Source: Bacillota bacterium
GTDB taxonomy: Bacteria; Bacillota; Clostridia; Peptostreptococcales; Anaerovoracaceae
Assembly (NCBI GenBank): GCA_022770665.1
Contig: JALEHL010000057.1
Coordinates: forward strand, 1-64,000
DNA: 64,000 nt
Direction: 5' to 3'
Part shown: positions 36,418 through 44,811 of the stretch, one piece after another
How the letters are laid out: each line of letters opens with the position of its first letter
Numbering within the stretch: position 1 is the stretch's first letter
The notes under the pieces: model-generated
What the model saw: only the letters and a program-made list of their open reading frames with translations
What the model was told of the DNA's origin: nothing
The model's database searches: none
Position numbers and translations under genes: made by a program

Positions 36418-38456
36418 TGGAAGGATCTGGAGAAAGACGAGAAAAAATGTCCGGTCCGGGACGGCCGATGCGTGGTCCGATGCGTGGTCCGGGACATGGC
36501 CCGGGCAGAATGATGGCACCGCCGGGTATGAAAATCGAAAAGGGGACGGTCAGACGGCTTCTGTCCTATATGGCAGGCTATAAATTCAGGCTGATTTTTG
36601 TTGTAATCTGTATTCTGATCAGCGCGGCCGCCAGCGTGGCATCGTCCCTTTTCCTGCAGAGCCTGATCGACGACTATATTATGCCCCTTCTGCTGACATC
36701 TGCACCGGTCTTTACTCCGCTGCTTCATGCCATTGGAAAGATCGTATGTATTTTTGCGGCAGGTGCGCTGTCCAGTTTTCTGTACACGAGGACAATGGCT
36801 GTCGTTTCTCAGGGAACACTGAAAGTCATTCGCGACGAAATGTTTTCACATATGCAGACTCTGCCTGTCCGGTATTTTGACAGCAGGACCCATGGCGACG
36901 TGATGAGCTACTATACCAATGATGCGGATACTCTCCGGCAGATGCTTTCCCAGAGCCTGCCGCAGCTGTTTTCATCCATTGTCTCGATGATTGCAGTGCT
37001 GTTTTCCATGATCCATCTGAGCATCTGGCTTACACTGGTAGTCCTTGCTTTTGCAGCCCTTATGCTGGTTGTGATCAAAAACGTGGCAGGCCGCAGCGGA
37101 AGCTATTTCGTGAAGCAGCAGAGAAGTATCGGTGATGTGAACGGATACATTGAGGAAATGATCAATGGGCAGAAAGTTGTCAAAGTGTTCTGCCATGAAG
37201 AGAAAGCCAAAGAGGTTTTTGACAGGAAAAACGAGGAGCTGTTTCAGGCCGCGGCCAGCGCAAATACTTACGCCAATGTGCTGATGCCGATCATGGGGAA
37301 TATGGGATATATTCTGTACGTCGCGGTAGCCATTATCGGCGGTGCACTGGGAATTATGGGTGTCACGAATCTGTCCCTGGGCGGGGAACCGGTTCTGACG
37401 CTGGGAACCATTGCATCGTTTCTGACACTTTCGAGAAACTTCGTGAATCCAATTGCCCAGATATCGCAGCAGCTGAATGCGGTTGTTATGGCTATGGCAG
37501 GAGCGACCCGGATTTTCGACCTGCTGGATGAATCCCCGGAAGAAGATCATGGAACGGTGACACTGGTTAATGTGCAGCAGGGAGAGGACGGAACGCTTTC
37601 TAGCTGCAGGGAACATACAGGCAAGTGGGCCTGGAAGGTTCCGGATGGCGTGAAGCGGATGAATGACGACGGGGAGATCGTGATCGCGGAGAACTCCCCG
37701 GAAGGATTCACTCTGGTGCCGATGCGTGGAAAGATTAATTTAAATCATGTGGATTTCGGATATGAAGAAGAGCATCCGGTTCTCCATGATATTACGATCT
37801 ACGCCGAGCCAGGTCAGAAAATTGCACTGGTCGGGGCGACTGGCGCAGGAAAGACGACCATTACCAATCTGATCAACCGGTTTTACGATATTGATGACGG
37901 CAAGATCCGCTATGACGGGATCCATATCAATAAAATCCGAAAGGAGGATCTCAGACGTTCCCTTGGCGTGGTGCTGCAGGATGTAAACTTGTTTACCGGG
38001 TCTGTTATGGATAATATCCGTTATGGCAGACTGGATGCCTCGGATGAAGAATGCATTGCTGCGGCCAGACTTGCCAATGCGGACGGGTTTATCCGCATGC
38101 TGCCAGACGGATATGATACCATTCTGGAAGGCGACGGATCCGGCCTTTCCCAGGGACAGCGTCAGCTGATCTCGATTGCCAGAGCTGCAGTTGCGGATCC
38201 GCCGGTCATGATCCTGGATGAAGCGACGTCATCCATCGATACCCGGACAGAAGCCATTGTACAGCGTGGAATGGATAATCTGATGAAAGGCCGCACCGTA
38301 TTCGTTATCGCTCATCGGCTCTCTACGATTCAGAATGCAGATGTGATCATGGTCATGGATCAGGGTCGCATCATCGAGCGGGGAAATCACGAGCATCTGA
38401 TGGAGGAAAAAGGCCGGTACTACCAGCTCTACACCGGCGCATTCGAACTGGAGTAG
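36417..38456 (+). CDS. ABC transporter permease/ATP-binding protein, half 2 of heterodimeric exporter
   Basis: GATGAGKTT, LSQGQRQLISIARA, VMILDEATSSIDTRTE; Gly/Pro/Met-rich N-terminus. Confidence 0.93.
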   Translation: MEGSGERREKMSGPGRPMRGPMRGPGHGPGRMMAPPGMKIEKGTVRRLLSYMAGYKFRLIFVVICILISAAASVASSLFLQSLIDDYIMPLLLTSAPVFTPLLHAIGKIVCIFAAGALSSFLYTRTMAVVSQGTLKVIRDEMFSHMQTLPVRYFDSRTHGDVMSYYTNDADTLRQMLSQSLPQLFSSIVSMIAVLFSMIHLSIWLTLVVLAFAALMLVVIKNVAGRSGSYFVKQQRSIGDVNGYIEEMINGQKVVKVFCHEEKAKEVFDRKNEELFQAAASANTYANVLMPIMGNMGYILYVAVAIIGGALGIMGVTNLSLGGEPVLTLGTIASFLTLSRNFVNPIAQISQQLNAVVMAMAGATRIFDLLDESPEEDHGTVTLVNVQQGEDGTLSSCREHTGKWAWKVPDGVKRMNDDGEIVIAENSPEGFTLVPMRGKINLNHVDFGYEEEHPVLHDITIYAEPGQKIALVGATGAGKTTITNLINRFYDIDDGKIRYDGIHINKIRKEDLRRSLGVVLQDVNLFTGSVMDNIRYGRLDASDEECIAAARLANADGFIRMLPDGYDTILEGDGSGLSQGQRQLISIARAAVADPPVMILDEATSSIDTRTEAIVQRGMDNLMKGRTVFVIAHRLSTIQNADVIMVMDQGRIIERGNHEHLMEEKGRYYQLYTGAFELE

Positions 38457-38465
38457 ACCTGCGAA

Positions 38466-38527
38466 AAAGAAGTCGCCGATCCCGATATGTTACATGGATA
38501 TGCCCTTTGGAGCGGCGACTTCTTTTC
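38466..38527 (+). terminator. Probable long-loop intrinsic terminator after ABC operon
   Basis: AAGAAGTCGCCG ... CGGCGACTTCTTTT. Confidence 0.55.
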
Positions 38528-38566
38528 GTGCGATCTAGTGGTCACTTTCTGCTTCTGCAAACCATG

Positions 38567-38635
38567 TCAGCGAAAAAGGAAGCCAAATGACATTTTTGAA
38601 GTCATTTGGCGTCCCGGCAGGCAGTTTTTCGCTGA
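38567..38635. repeat. Nested inverted-repeat element
   Basis: Outer TCAGCGAAAAA/TTTTTCGCTGA (38567-38577, 38625-38635); inner GCCAAATGAC/GTCATTTGGC (38582-38591, 38601-38610). Confidence 0.85.
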
Positions 38636-38892
38636 TTCTTCTTTAATTTCTCTTTGATTTCTTCATTTCTGCTGCCGCTTCAGCAGAAAAATCCCCATAA
38701 TAAATGTATGACACACCCAAGTAATACATATAATTGCAGTAAAAACTAGAATTAATAGATATTTCCAGGCATTTTACGCATATACCTAGATGATCTATAC
38801 ACGACAGAAGCTTTGAAAATCAGCGTTTGGCGTCCCTTTGGCGCTGCAGAGACAGGAACTCCCATAACTCCCTTTGCAGCTGGAAATTTTTA

Positions 38893-38921
38893 TTGACATA
38901 CATAGATCATCAAGGTATAAT
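38893..38921 (+). promoter_or_regulatory. Perfect consensus sigma-A promoter upstream of padR
   Basis: TTGACA-N17-TATAAT. Confidence 0.9.
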
Positions 38922-38933
38922 GTAACGTAAGAA

Positions 38934-38958
38934 AGATACATAGAGTATCTATGTATCT
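38934..38958. promoter_or_regulatory. Probable PadR operator
   Basis: Perfect dyad AGATACATAGA-gta-TCTATGTATCT. Confidence 0.7.
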
Positions 38959-38986
38959 GCAGAACTGCAGAACTGCAGAACTGCAG
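38957..38986. repeat. 8-bp tandem repeat CTGCAGAA, 3.75 copies
   Basis: ctgcagaa ctgcagaa ctgcagaa ctgcag. Confidence 0.9.
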
Positions 38987-39046
38987 TGCTGAAGCCGCGT
39001 TTCAGCGGTCAAGCGGTGAAAACCATATGAATCAAGGAGGGGAAAA

Positions 39047-39391
39047 ATGAAAATGGATAAAGGACTGGTGGGCGGTAGCACCGTGCTTCTGGTGCTGACC
39101 CTGCTGGCGGAAAAGGACTGCTACGGTTACGAAATCATCAAGACGCTGGAGGAACGGTCCGACGCCACCTTCCAGTTCAAGGAAGGCTCTCTGTATCCGG
39201 TGCTCCATAAGCTGGAAAATGACGGACTGGTCACAGCTTACCGGCAGAAGGCGGAATCCGGCAGGGAACGGAAATATTATCATATCACGCCGGCAGGGCT
39301 GGAAGCGCTGGCCGAAGAAACCGAGCAGTGGAATGCCTTCAGCGGCGCAGTGAACAAGGTGATTCTGGGCAGTAAGCTGTCTGCGGTGTAG
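39047..39391 (+). CDS. PadR-family transcriptional regulator
   Basis: CYGYEIIKTLEERSDATFQFKEGSLYPVLHKLENDGLVTAY. Confidence 0.93.
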   Translation: MKMDKGLVGGSTVLLVLTLLAEKDCYGYEIIKTLEERSDATFQFKEGSLYPVLHKLENDGLVTAYRQKAESGRERKYYHITPAGLEALAEETEQWNAFSGAVNKVILGSKLSAV

Positions 39392-39394
39392 AGG

Positions 39395-40132
39395 ATGGAC
39401 AGAGAAACGTGGATGGAAGAAGTCCTTCATCAGATCCGGTTTGCGCCGGACCGGAAAAAGATCCGACAGGAGCTTAGCGAACATATGGAGGACCGCATGG
39501 AAGAAGACGGCATGTCGGAAGCTCGCCTGCTGGAAGCCATGGGCGACCCAACAGAACTGGGTATTCAGCTGAACCGGCAGCATAAACCATGGCTTGGATG
39601 GCTCTGGATGGGCAGCTGGACAATCCTGCTCATAACGGTCATTCTGACCGCAGGAATCCTGATTTTCGGATGGATGGATCAGCAGGTAGAAAAGAATCTG
39701 ACCGGCAATATAGATCTGGACCTGGAAAGAACCTATGCAAGTATGTCTAAGTACTATGATTCGAAGTACAATCAGTCCGGCGACATTCTGTATCACTGGG
39801 AGCCGGATTGGACTGTGACGGTGGCGGATACGGACATCACCTTCCGGAAGATAGCATACGACAGGTATGACGGCCGGCTGGTGGTGATTCTCACCAGCCG
39901 GGGCGTATGCTCCCTGACAAGCAATATTCTGGAAATTCACTGCAGCGGGGAAGGCGCATCCATGGCAGAGCACCATACCGGCGTGGACGAAGAGGGAAAC
40001 CGTGTCGGGGTGCATCTGCTCACCTACGAGCGTTTCCCGCAGGATACCGAAACTGCCGAATTCCGTTATGACAAGTTCGGTGAGGCCTTTGCGTTTACCA
40101 TCGACCTTGCCACCGGGGAGGTGATTTCTTGA
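39395..40132 (+). CDS. Membrane protein with N-terminal HAAS/DUF1700-like domain
   Basis: RKKIRQELSEHMEDRMEEDGMSEARLLEAMGDPTELGIQLNRQHKPWLGWLW followed by one TM helix; position after padR. Confidence 0.6.
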   Translation: MDRETWMEEVLHQIRFAPDRKKIRQELSEHMEDRMEEDGMSEARLLEAMGDPTELGIQLNRQHKPWLGWLWMGSWTILLITVILTAGILIFGWMDQQVEKNLTGNIDLDLERTYASMSKYYDSKYNQSGDILYHWEPDWTVTVADTDITFRKIAYDRYDGRLVVILTSRGVCSLTSNILEIHCSGEGASMAEHHTGVDEEGNRVGVHLLTYERFPQDTETAEFRYDKFGEAFAFTIDLATGEVIS

Positions 40133-40821
40133 AAAAACTGAGACAATTTTTCCGAATGCACAAACGATCCCGCAGACAGGCCGCTGTGCAAAATTTGTTC
40201 GCTGCATGTTTTCTTCTCGTCGTGTGTTTCCTGCTGGCCAGGGGATATGCAGCAGACCATACCCCGGAGAAGGCGGCGGAAGAATGGTGTCGGAATAACA
40301 TGTTCGGAAGCGGTGCAATCTGCGCAGTCAGAACCTATGAAACAGACGGCGTACAGAAAAAAGATGCCATTCTCTGCCGAAATGCGAAGAACGGGTGCCG
40401 CTATGAAGTCACGGTATTTCTGCAGCGGGAAAATCTGTTGAAATGGGAAGCCTGCGGCAGTGCCTGGTCCAGCGAACCGAAGCCGGAGAAACTGCCCGCC
40501 GGCGAAAACGGTATCGTGAAGGGTGCGGATTTCGCGGAGGTTTCGGCCGGTGTGATTTCCAGCATGTTCACTGAATTTGAACCGGCTTGCGGTGCCGAAG
40601 CGCTGAAACGGGATTCGGTGATGAAGGTAAGCGTGTATTTCCATGAAACACCAGTTAGCATGGACGATGCAGAAATATATTTTGAAGTGGATCTGGACAC
40701 CGGGGAAGTGGTGCGGGAAGAACACAAGCCGGTTGTTATAGACGGCGTGACATACGAATATTGGCTCTCGGAGAAGCGGATGATTTTCATTGCAGAAAAA
40801 ATAAATGAAGTCATTTCGTAG
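40129..40821 (+). CDS. Hypothetical single-TM protein, translationally coupled to preceding gene
   Basis: Start overlaps preceding stop; TM AAVQNLFAACFLLVVCFLLARGYA. Confidence 0.6.
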   Translation: MKKLRQFFRMHKRSRRQAAVQNLFAACFLLVVCFLLARGYAADHTPEKAAEEWCRNNMFGSGAICAVRTYETDGVQKKDAILCRNAKNGCRYEVTVFLQRENLLKWEACGSAWSSEPKPEKLPAGENGIVKGADFAEVSAGVISSMFTEFEPACGAEALKRDSVMKVSVYFHETPVSMDDAEIYFEVDLDTGEVVREEHKPVVIDGVTYEYWLSEKRMIFIAEKINEVIS

Positions 40822-40869
40822 ATTCTGTGTTATACTGCTGATATAAAAACGCAACTGTGAGGAAACATC

Positions 40870-41232
40870 ATGAGCGAAAAGACTGATACCAACCTGTTTA
40901 CCAGTGTAAAAAAGGTCCGGCTGCTGCCGGACAGCCCGTTCTACAACAATGTGGATCTGAACATCTGCGACTTTGGCGGCCCGGGCGGCAGCCTGCGTCA
41001 GCGGGGAAAGATTACGGTGGATTACAGCGAGTACGACATTCGCCAGCTGAAGTCCGAAGGCATCCGAACGGTGGAAGAGGCGCTGGACTATTATCGCAGA
41101 AAAATCTATGCTACGGTTCGGCGCTACCTGCTGACCGAGTTCGAACTGGAGCCCGATGAAGAAGGCAGCGGCGGCTGGGAACAGATCAATTCCATCATGG
41201 AAGAACATATCCGGCAGTATTTTCAGGAATAA
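40870..41232 (+). CDS. Conserved-looking hypothetical protein
   Basis: 120-aa ORF in operon-like arrangement; no recognised domain. Confidence 0.55.
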   Translation: MSEKTDTNLFTSVKKVRLLPDSPFYNNVDLNICDFGGPGGSLRQRGKITVDYSEYDIRQLKSEGIRTVEEALDYYRRKIYATVRRYLLTEFELEPDEEGSGGWEQINSIMEEHIRQYFQE

Positions 41233-41251
41233 CAGCAGACAGGAGAGAAAC

Positions 41252-42391
41252 ATGAAAGCAGCAATCAGAAGCATTTGGAGATCTGCAATGGCAGCAATTA
41301 TCCTTGTTTTCGTCGTTTGTGTAATGCATACGGCAAGCGCACAGGCCATGGAAATTCAGTATCAGGGACGGTATGCGGGTGTGACAAACACCATCCCAGG
41401 ATATGATACCATGGAGAAGGGCCGCAGCTATAACATTAGAGACAAGTGGGGGGATGCTCTGACCTTTATGGAAGGGTCTGTGAAAGAAACCTTCAACTAC
41501 TGGGATGACGGATATACGGTAAGCTCTTCCGACCCGGCAGTTCTGGAGGTCAGTGTGACGCAGGCATCTATGGCGGGCAGTCCGTATCAGTCCTATACCC
41601 TTGTACCTGCCGGAGGCGGACAGTGCGAGGTGTACATCGATGTGGTCAAGGGAGCACTGGCAGGAAAGCGGTTTACAATCCAAATGACAGTCACATCGAA
41701 GGAAAGCTGTCCGGGCACTACCCTGCGTTCCCAGGGCAAAGCCAACCATTCCCTTTTCTATTTCCAGAACGAAATCGATTTTAAGATCCTTCGTGAGGCA
41801 AGTGTGGAATATGAACTGTATCGGTCGACGAGCAAAGATTCCGGATACAAGTTGGTGAAGACCTTCACGGGCTCCAATCACTCTGATTTCGGAGAAACAT
41901 ACGGCACCGTGCAGGACGGCGACAATGCGAACAAGCTGAAGGCCAATACCCGCTATTACTATAAGATCAGAGCGCGTTATACCGATCCGAAATATGACAA
42001 CACATGGAGCGAGTTCTCAAGCCCGGTCTCCTATTACACTGCGGCAAAGCCTCTGGCAAAGAGTAAATATTCCTACAGTGAGAGCCCGCACCGGCTGAAA
42101 ATCACCAAGGTAACCGGCGCCAAGGGATACATTTACCGGTTGCGGGCCTGCGATTTCATCGGATATAATGTGTTCGGTCAGTCTGTCATGTTTTCGGAGG
42201 AACAGAACCTGTACACTTCGAAAACAAACTTCATTACGAAAAAGAAAGTGCAGAATCACACGGCGTACACGGTAAACTGGGTCATTCCGGTGACGAAGCA
42301 CGGAGACTATTACTATGCCAACGGATATAAGCCGGTAAAAAAGACCAGTGCATATAAGTCCGAAGTAGAAACAGACAAGCGTGCAATTTAA
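41252..42391 (+). CDS. Secreted protein with fibronectin type III-like region
   Basis: Signal peptide MKAAIRSIWRSAMAAIILVFVVCVMHTASAQA; EYELYRSTSKDSGYKLVKTFTG...LKANTRYYYKIRARY. Confidence 0.65.
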   Translation: MKAAIRSIWRSAMAAIILVFVVCVMHTASAQAMEIQYQGRYAGVTNTIPGYDTMEKGRSYNIRDKWGDALTFMEGSVKETFNYWDDGYTVSSSDPAVLEVSVTQASMAGSPYQSYTLVPAGGGQCEVYIDVVKGALAGKRFTIQMTVTSKESCPGTTLRSQGKANHSLFYFQNEIDFKILREASVEYELYRSTSKDSGYKLVKTFTGSNHSDFGETYGTVQDGDNANKLKANTRYYYKIRARYTDPKYDNTWSEFSSPVSYYTAAKPLAKSKYSYSESPHRLKITKVTGAKGYIYRLRACDFIGYNVFGQSVMFSEEQNLYTSKTNFITKKKVQNHTAYTVNWVIPVTKHGDYYYANGYKPVKKTSAYKSEVETDKRAI

Positions 42392-42527
42392 GCGTGCAAT
42401 TTAAGACTGTAGTGTAAGCAGAAACAAAACCGGAGAAAAGCGGATGGAAAGATTGTCTGTTAAGACATCTGTAAGAACATCGCGATTCTCCGGTTTTCTG
42501 TTTTTTGAATGGCGAATTTTTGATTTG

Positions 42528-43412
42528 CTATTCTTCGGTACCGTCCTGAGAGACCGTGTCATCATACAGAAAGCGGATATATTCGTACATTGTGCTGAAA
42601 TCGATGATGCATTCTCCGTCCAGAACGGAAACAGGTACGGAAGCATTGAAATCGTAAATCTGCGGATAATTCTCGTGCTCGAAGTCGTAAACGAGAACCG
42701 TTTTTTTCATCGGATCGATCATCCAGTATTCCCGCACGTCGGCATTCATATATTTATTCAGCTTGAGAAACATATCCTTCCGCTTCGTAGACGGGGATAA
42801 CACTTCCGCAACGAAATCAGGGGCACCGTAGATACACCGGTTGATGAGCTTCGTCCGGTCACAGACGATGACCACATCCGGCTCCACCATGGTCTTGTCA
42901 TCACAGTCCAGCTGTACGCCGACCGGAGCGAACAGCGGAAGGCAGCTGCCTTTTCTGGAAAGAATGTGATTGTATATGCTGGAATGCAGATGACCGATGA
43001 TCATCTGATGGGTCACTGTGGGCGTCTCCATGTCATAGAGTACTCCGTCAATCAGTTCTGCCCTCTGGTCATCCGGCAGGGCGTAATAGTCCTCCAGCGT
43101 ATATTCTCCCGGCCGCTTTTTCGGAACGGAATGGGCATTACCGGAAGCAGTGTTATCGGAAGCAGTGTAGGAAAACTCTGTTTCACCCAGTCTGCAGCTG
43201 CCGGACGAATCGGTGGATGATACACGGGGCATATCTGCGGATGTGGATTTCAGGATCCGCTCCAGTGCGGAAAGTGTTTCATACCGTGGCGCAGTGGTTG
43301 CACCGCTGAAGATCTTCTGGACTGTACCGAGGGGCACGCCGGAAAGCTGTGCAATCATGGCGTTGGAATAGCCCAGCTCCTTTTTTCTCCGTTTCATCTC
43401 TTCAATGGTCAT
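42528..43412 (-). CDS. Uma2-family (DUF820, PD-(D/E)XK-like) protein with N-terminal XRE-type HTH
   Basis: HTH LGYSNAMIAQLSGVPLGTVQKIFSGATTAPRYETLSALERIL; Uma2 ELIDGVLYDM, VEPDVVIVCD, APDFVAEVLSPSTKRKD, YWMIDP. Confidence 0.85.
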   Translation of the reverse strand: MTIEEMKRRKKELGYSNAMIAQLSGVPLGTVQKIFSGATTAPRYETLSALERILKSTSADMPRVSSTDSSGSCRLGETEFSYTASDNTASGNAHSVPKKRPGEYTLEDYYALPDDQRAELIDGVLYDMETPTVTHQMIIGHLHSSIYNHILSRKGSCLPLFAPVGVQLDCDDKTMVEPDVVIVCDRTKLINRCIYGAPDFVAEVLSPSTKRKDMFLKLNKYMNADVREYWMIDPMKKTVLVYDFEHENYPQIYDFNASVPVSVLDGECIIDFSTMYEYIRFLYDDTVSQDGTEE

Positions 43413-43423
43413 AGAAGAACTCC

Positions 43424-44593
43424 TTATTCTCCTTTGGCTTCCAGCTCTGCGTATTTCGCATCGATCTTCTGCAGTTCTTCCATGATTTTGATCTTCTGCG
43501 GGCAGTGAGACTCGCAGGCACCGCACTGGATGCAGTCTTTGGCGTTCTTTTCCAGGGCATTGTACTGACCGGACAGGGAGTCCCAGATATTGTGGAACCC
43601 GTGGACTGCGGCATTGTTGTACATGCTGAAGATTTTTGAGATTGGAATGCCGGATGGACATTCGTCACAGTAATTGCAGGCGGTACAAGGAACGAGAATA
43701 TCGCTTTGCAGTGCCCGTCCTGCAGCGATGGCAGCATCATGCTCTTCATCAGACATGGCCGGCGCATCAAAGATGCGGATATTGTCTTCCATCTGCTCCG
43801 GTGTGGACATGCCGGACAAAGTGGTCAGAATGCCGGGCAGTCTGTCTACGAATTTCAGCGCATAGGCCGCATAATCAGAGCCTTCGCCGGAAGGAGACTT
43901 GCAGGCAGGGGTAGATGCAGCACCATCCAGAAGACGGCGTGCCTCCTCGCTCATCGGATTGGCCAGCATGCCGCCGCGGACCGGTTCCATGACCACGATC
44001 GGCTTGTCGAATTCCCGGGCAATCTGATAGAACTCTTCCATCTTCTCATATTCCCAGTCGAAGTAGTTCAGCTGCAGCTGGACGAATTCCATCGCATCGC
44101 CGTACTTGGTGAGCACTTCCCGGAACAGCTCCGTACCGCAGTGGAAAGATGCGCCCAGATGAGTGATACGGCCGGCTTCCCGTTCATTGACAAGAAGAGG
44201 AACGATGTCCAGATCTACGATATTCGGCCAGGTTTCTTCATCAATATTATGGACCAGATAAAAATCGAAATAGTTTACGCCGCATTTGGAAAGCTGGTCT
44301 TCGAAGATGGTCTTCACATCTTCGTTTTTTTTGCACAGCCAGGTCGGCATTTTATCCGCCAGATAGAAGCTTTCCCGCGGATGTCTTGCCAGAGCACGGC
44401 CTGTATAGATTTCCGAGTCACCGCCGTGGTATTTATAGGCGGTATCAATGTAATTGACACCGTGGGACAGGGCATAGTCCATCATCTGATTCACGGTTTC
44501 CTGCACGATCTTACCTTCTGCGTCCATCGGCAGCCGCATGGTGCCGAAACCAAGACGGGAGATTTTTTTCCCTTTAAATTCCGTGTATTGCAT
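43424..44593 (-). CDS. Aldo/keto reductase with 4Fe-4S ferredoxin-type cysteines
   Basis: SRLGFGTMRLPMD, NYIDTAYKYHGGDSE, CTACNYCDECPSGI, CIQCGACESHCPQ. Confidence 0.92.
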   Translation of the reverse strand: MQYTEFKGKKISRLGFGTMRLPMDAEGKIVQETVNQMMDYALSHGVNYIDTAYKYHGGDSEIYTGRALARHPRESFYLADKMPTWLCKKNEDVKTIFEDQLSKCGVNYFDFYLVHNIDEETWPNIVDLDIVPLLVNEREAGRITHLGASFHCGTELFREVLTKYGDAMEFVQLQLNYFDWEYEKMEEFYQIAREFDKPIVVMEPVRGGMLANPMSEEARRLLDGAASTPACKSPSGEGSDYAAYALKFVDRLPGILTTLSGMSTPEQMEDNIRIFDAPAMSDEEHDAAIAAGRALQSDILVPCTACNYCDECPSGIPISKIFSMYNNAAVHGFHNIWDSLSGQYNALEKNAKDCIQCGACESHCPQKIKIMEELQKIDAKYAELEAKGE

Positions 44594-44811
44594 AAGTGAT
44601 CCTCCTGATATGATTCCTTCCCTTTCCGTATGGAAGGGAAAAGCTGTACACTTTCTTAATTATACACGATTCTCGCAGCGATTGCAAATTGCAGTTGATT
44701 ATGTTAGAATCACATTGTGTTTTATTTCTGCCGATCCGGGCCCATATGGGTGTGAGAGTGTGTGAAGGACGAAAAGGCAGAAAAGGATAAAAGAAGGAAT
44801 GGGTGAAAAAA

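Noticed and set aside
39032-41349. Overlapping 427-428-aa minus-strand ORFs
   Set aside because: Antisense to the padR block; the + ORFs have RBSs, coupling and recognisable domains
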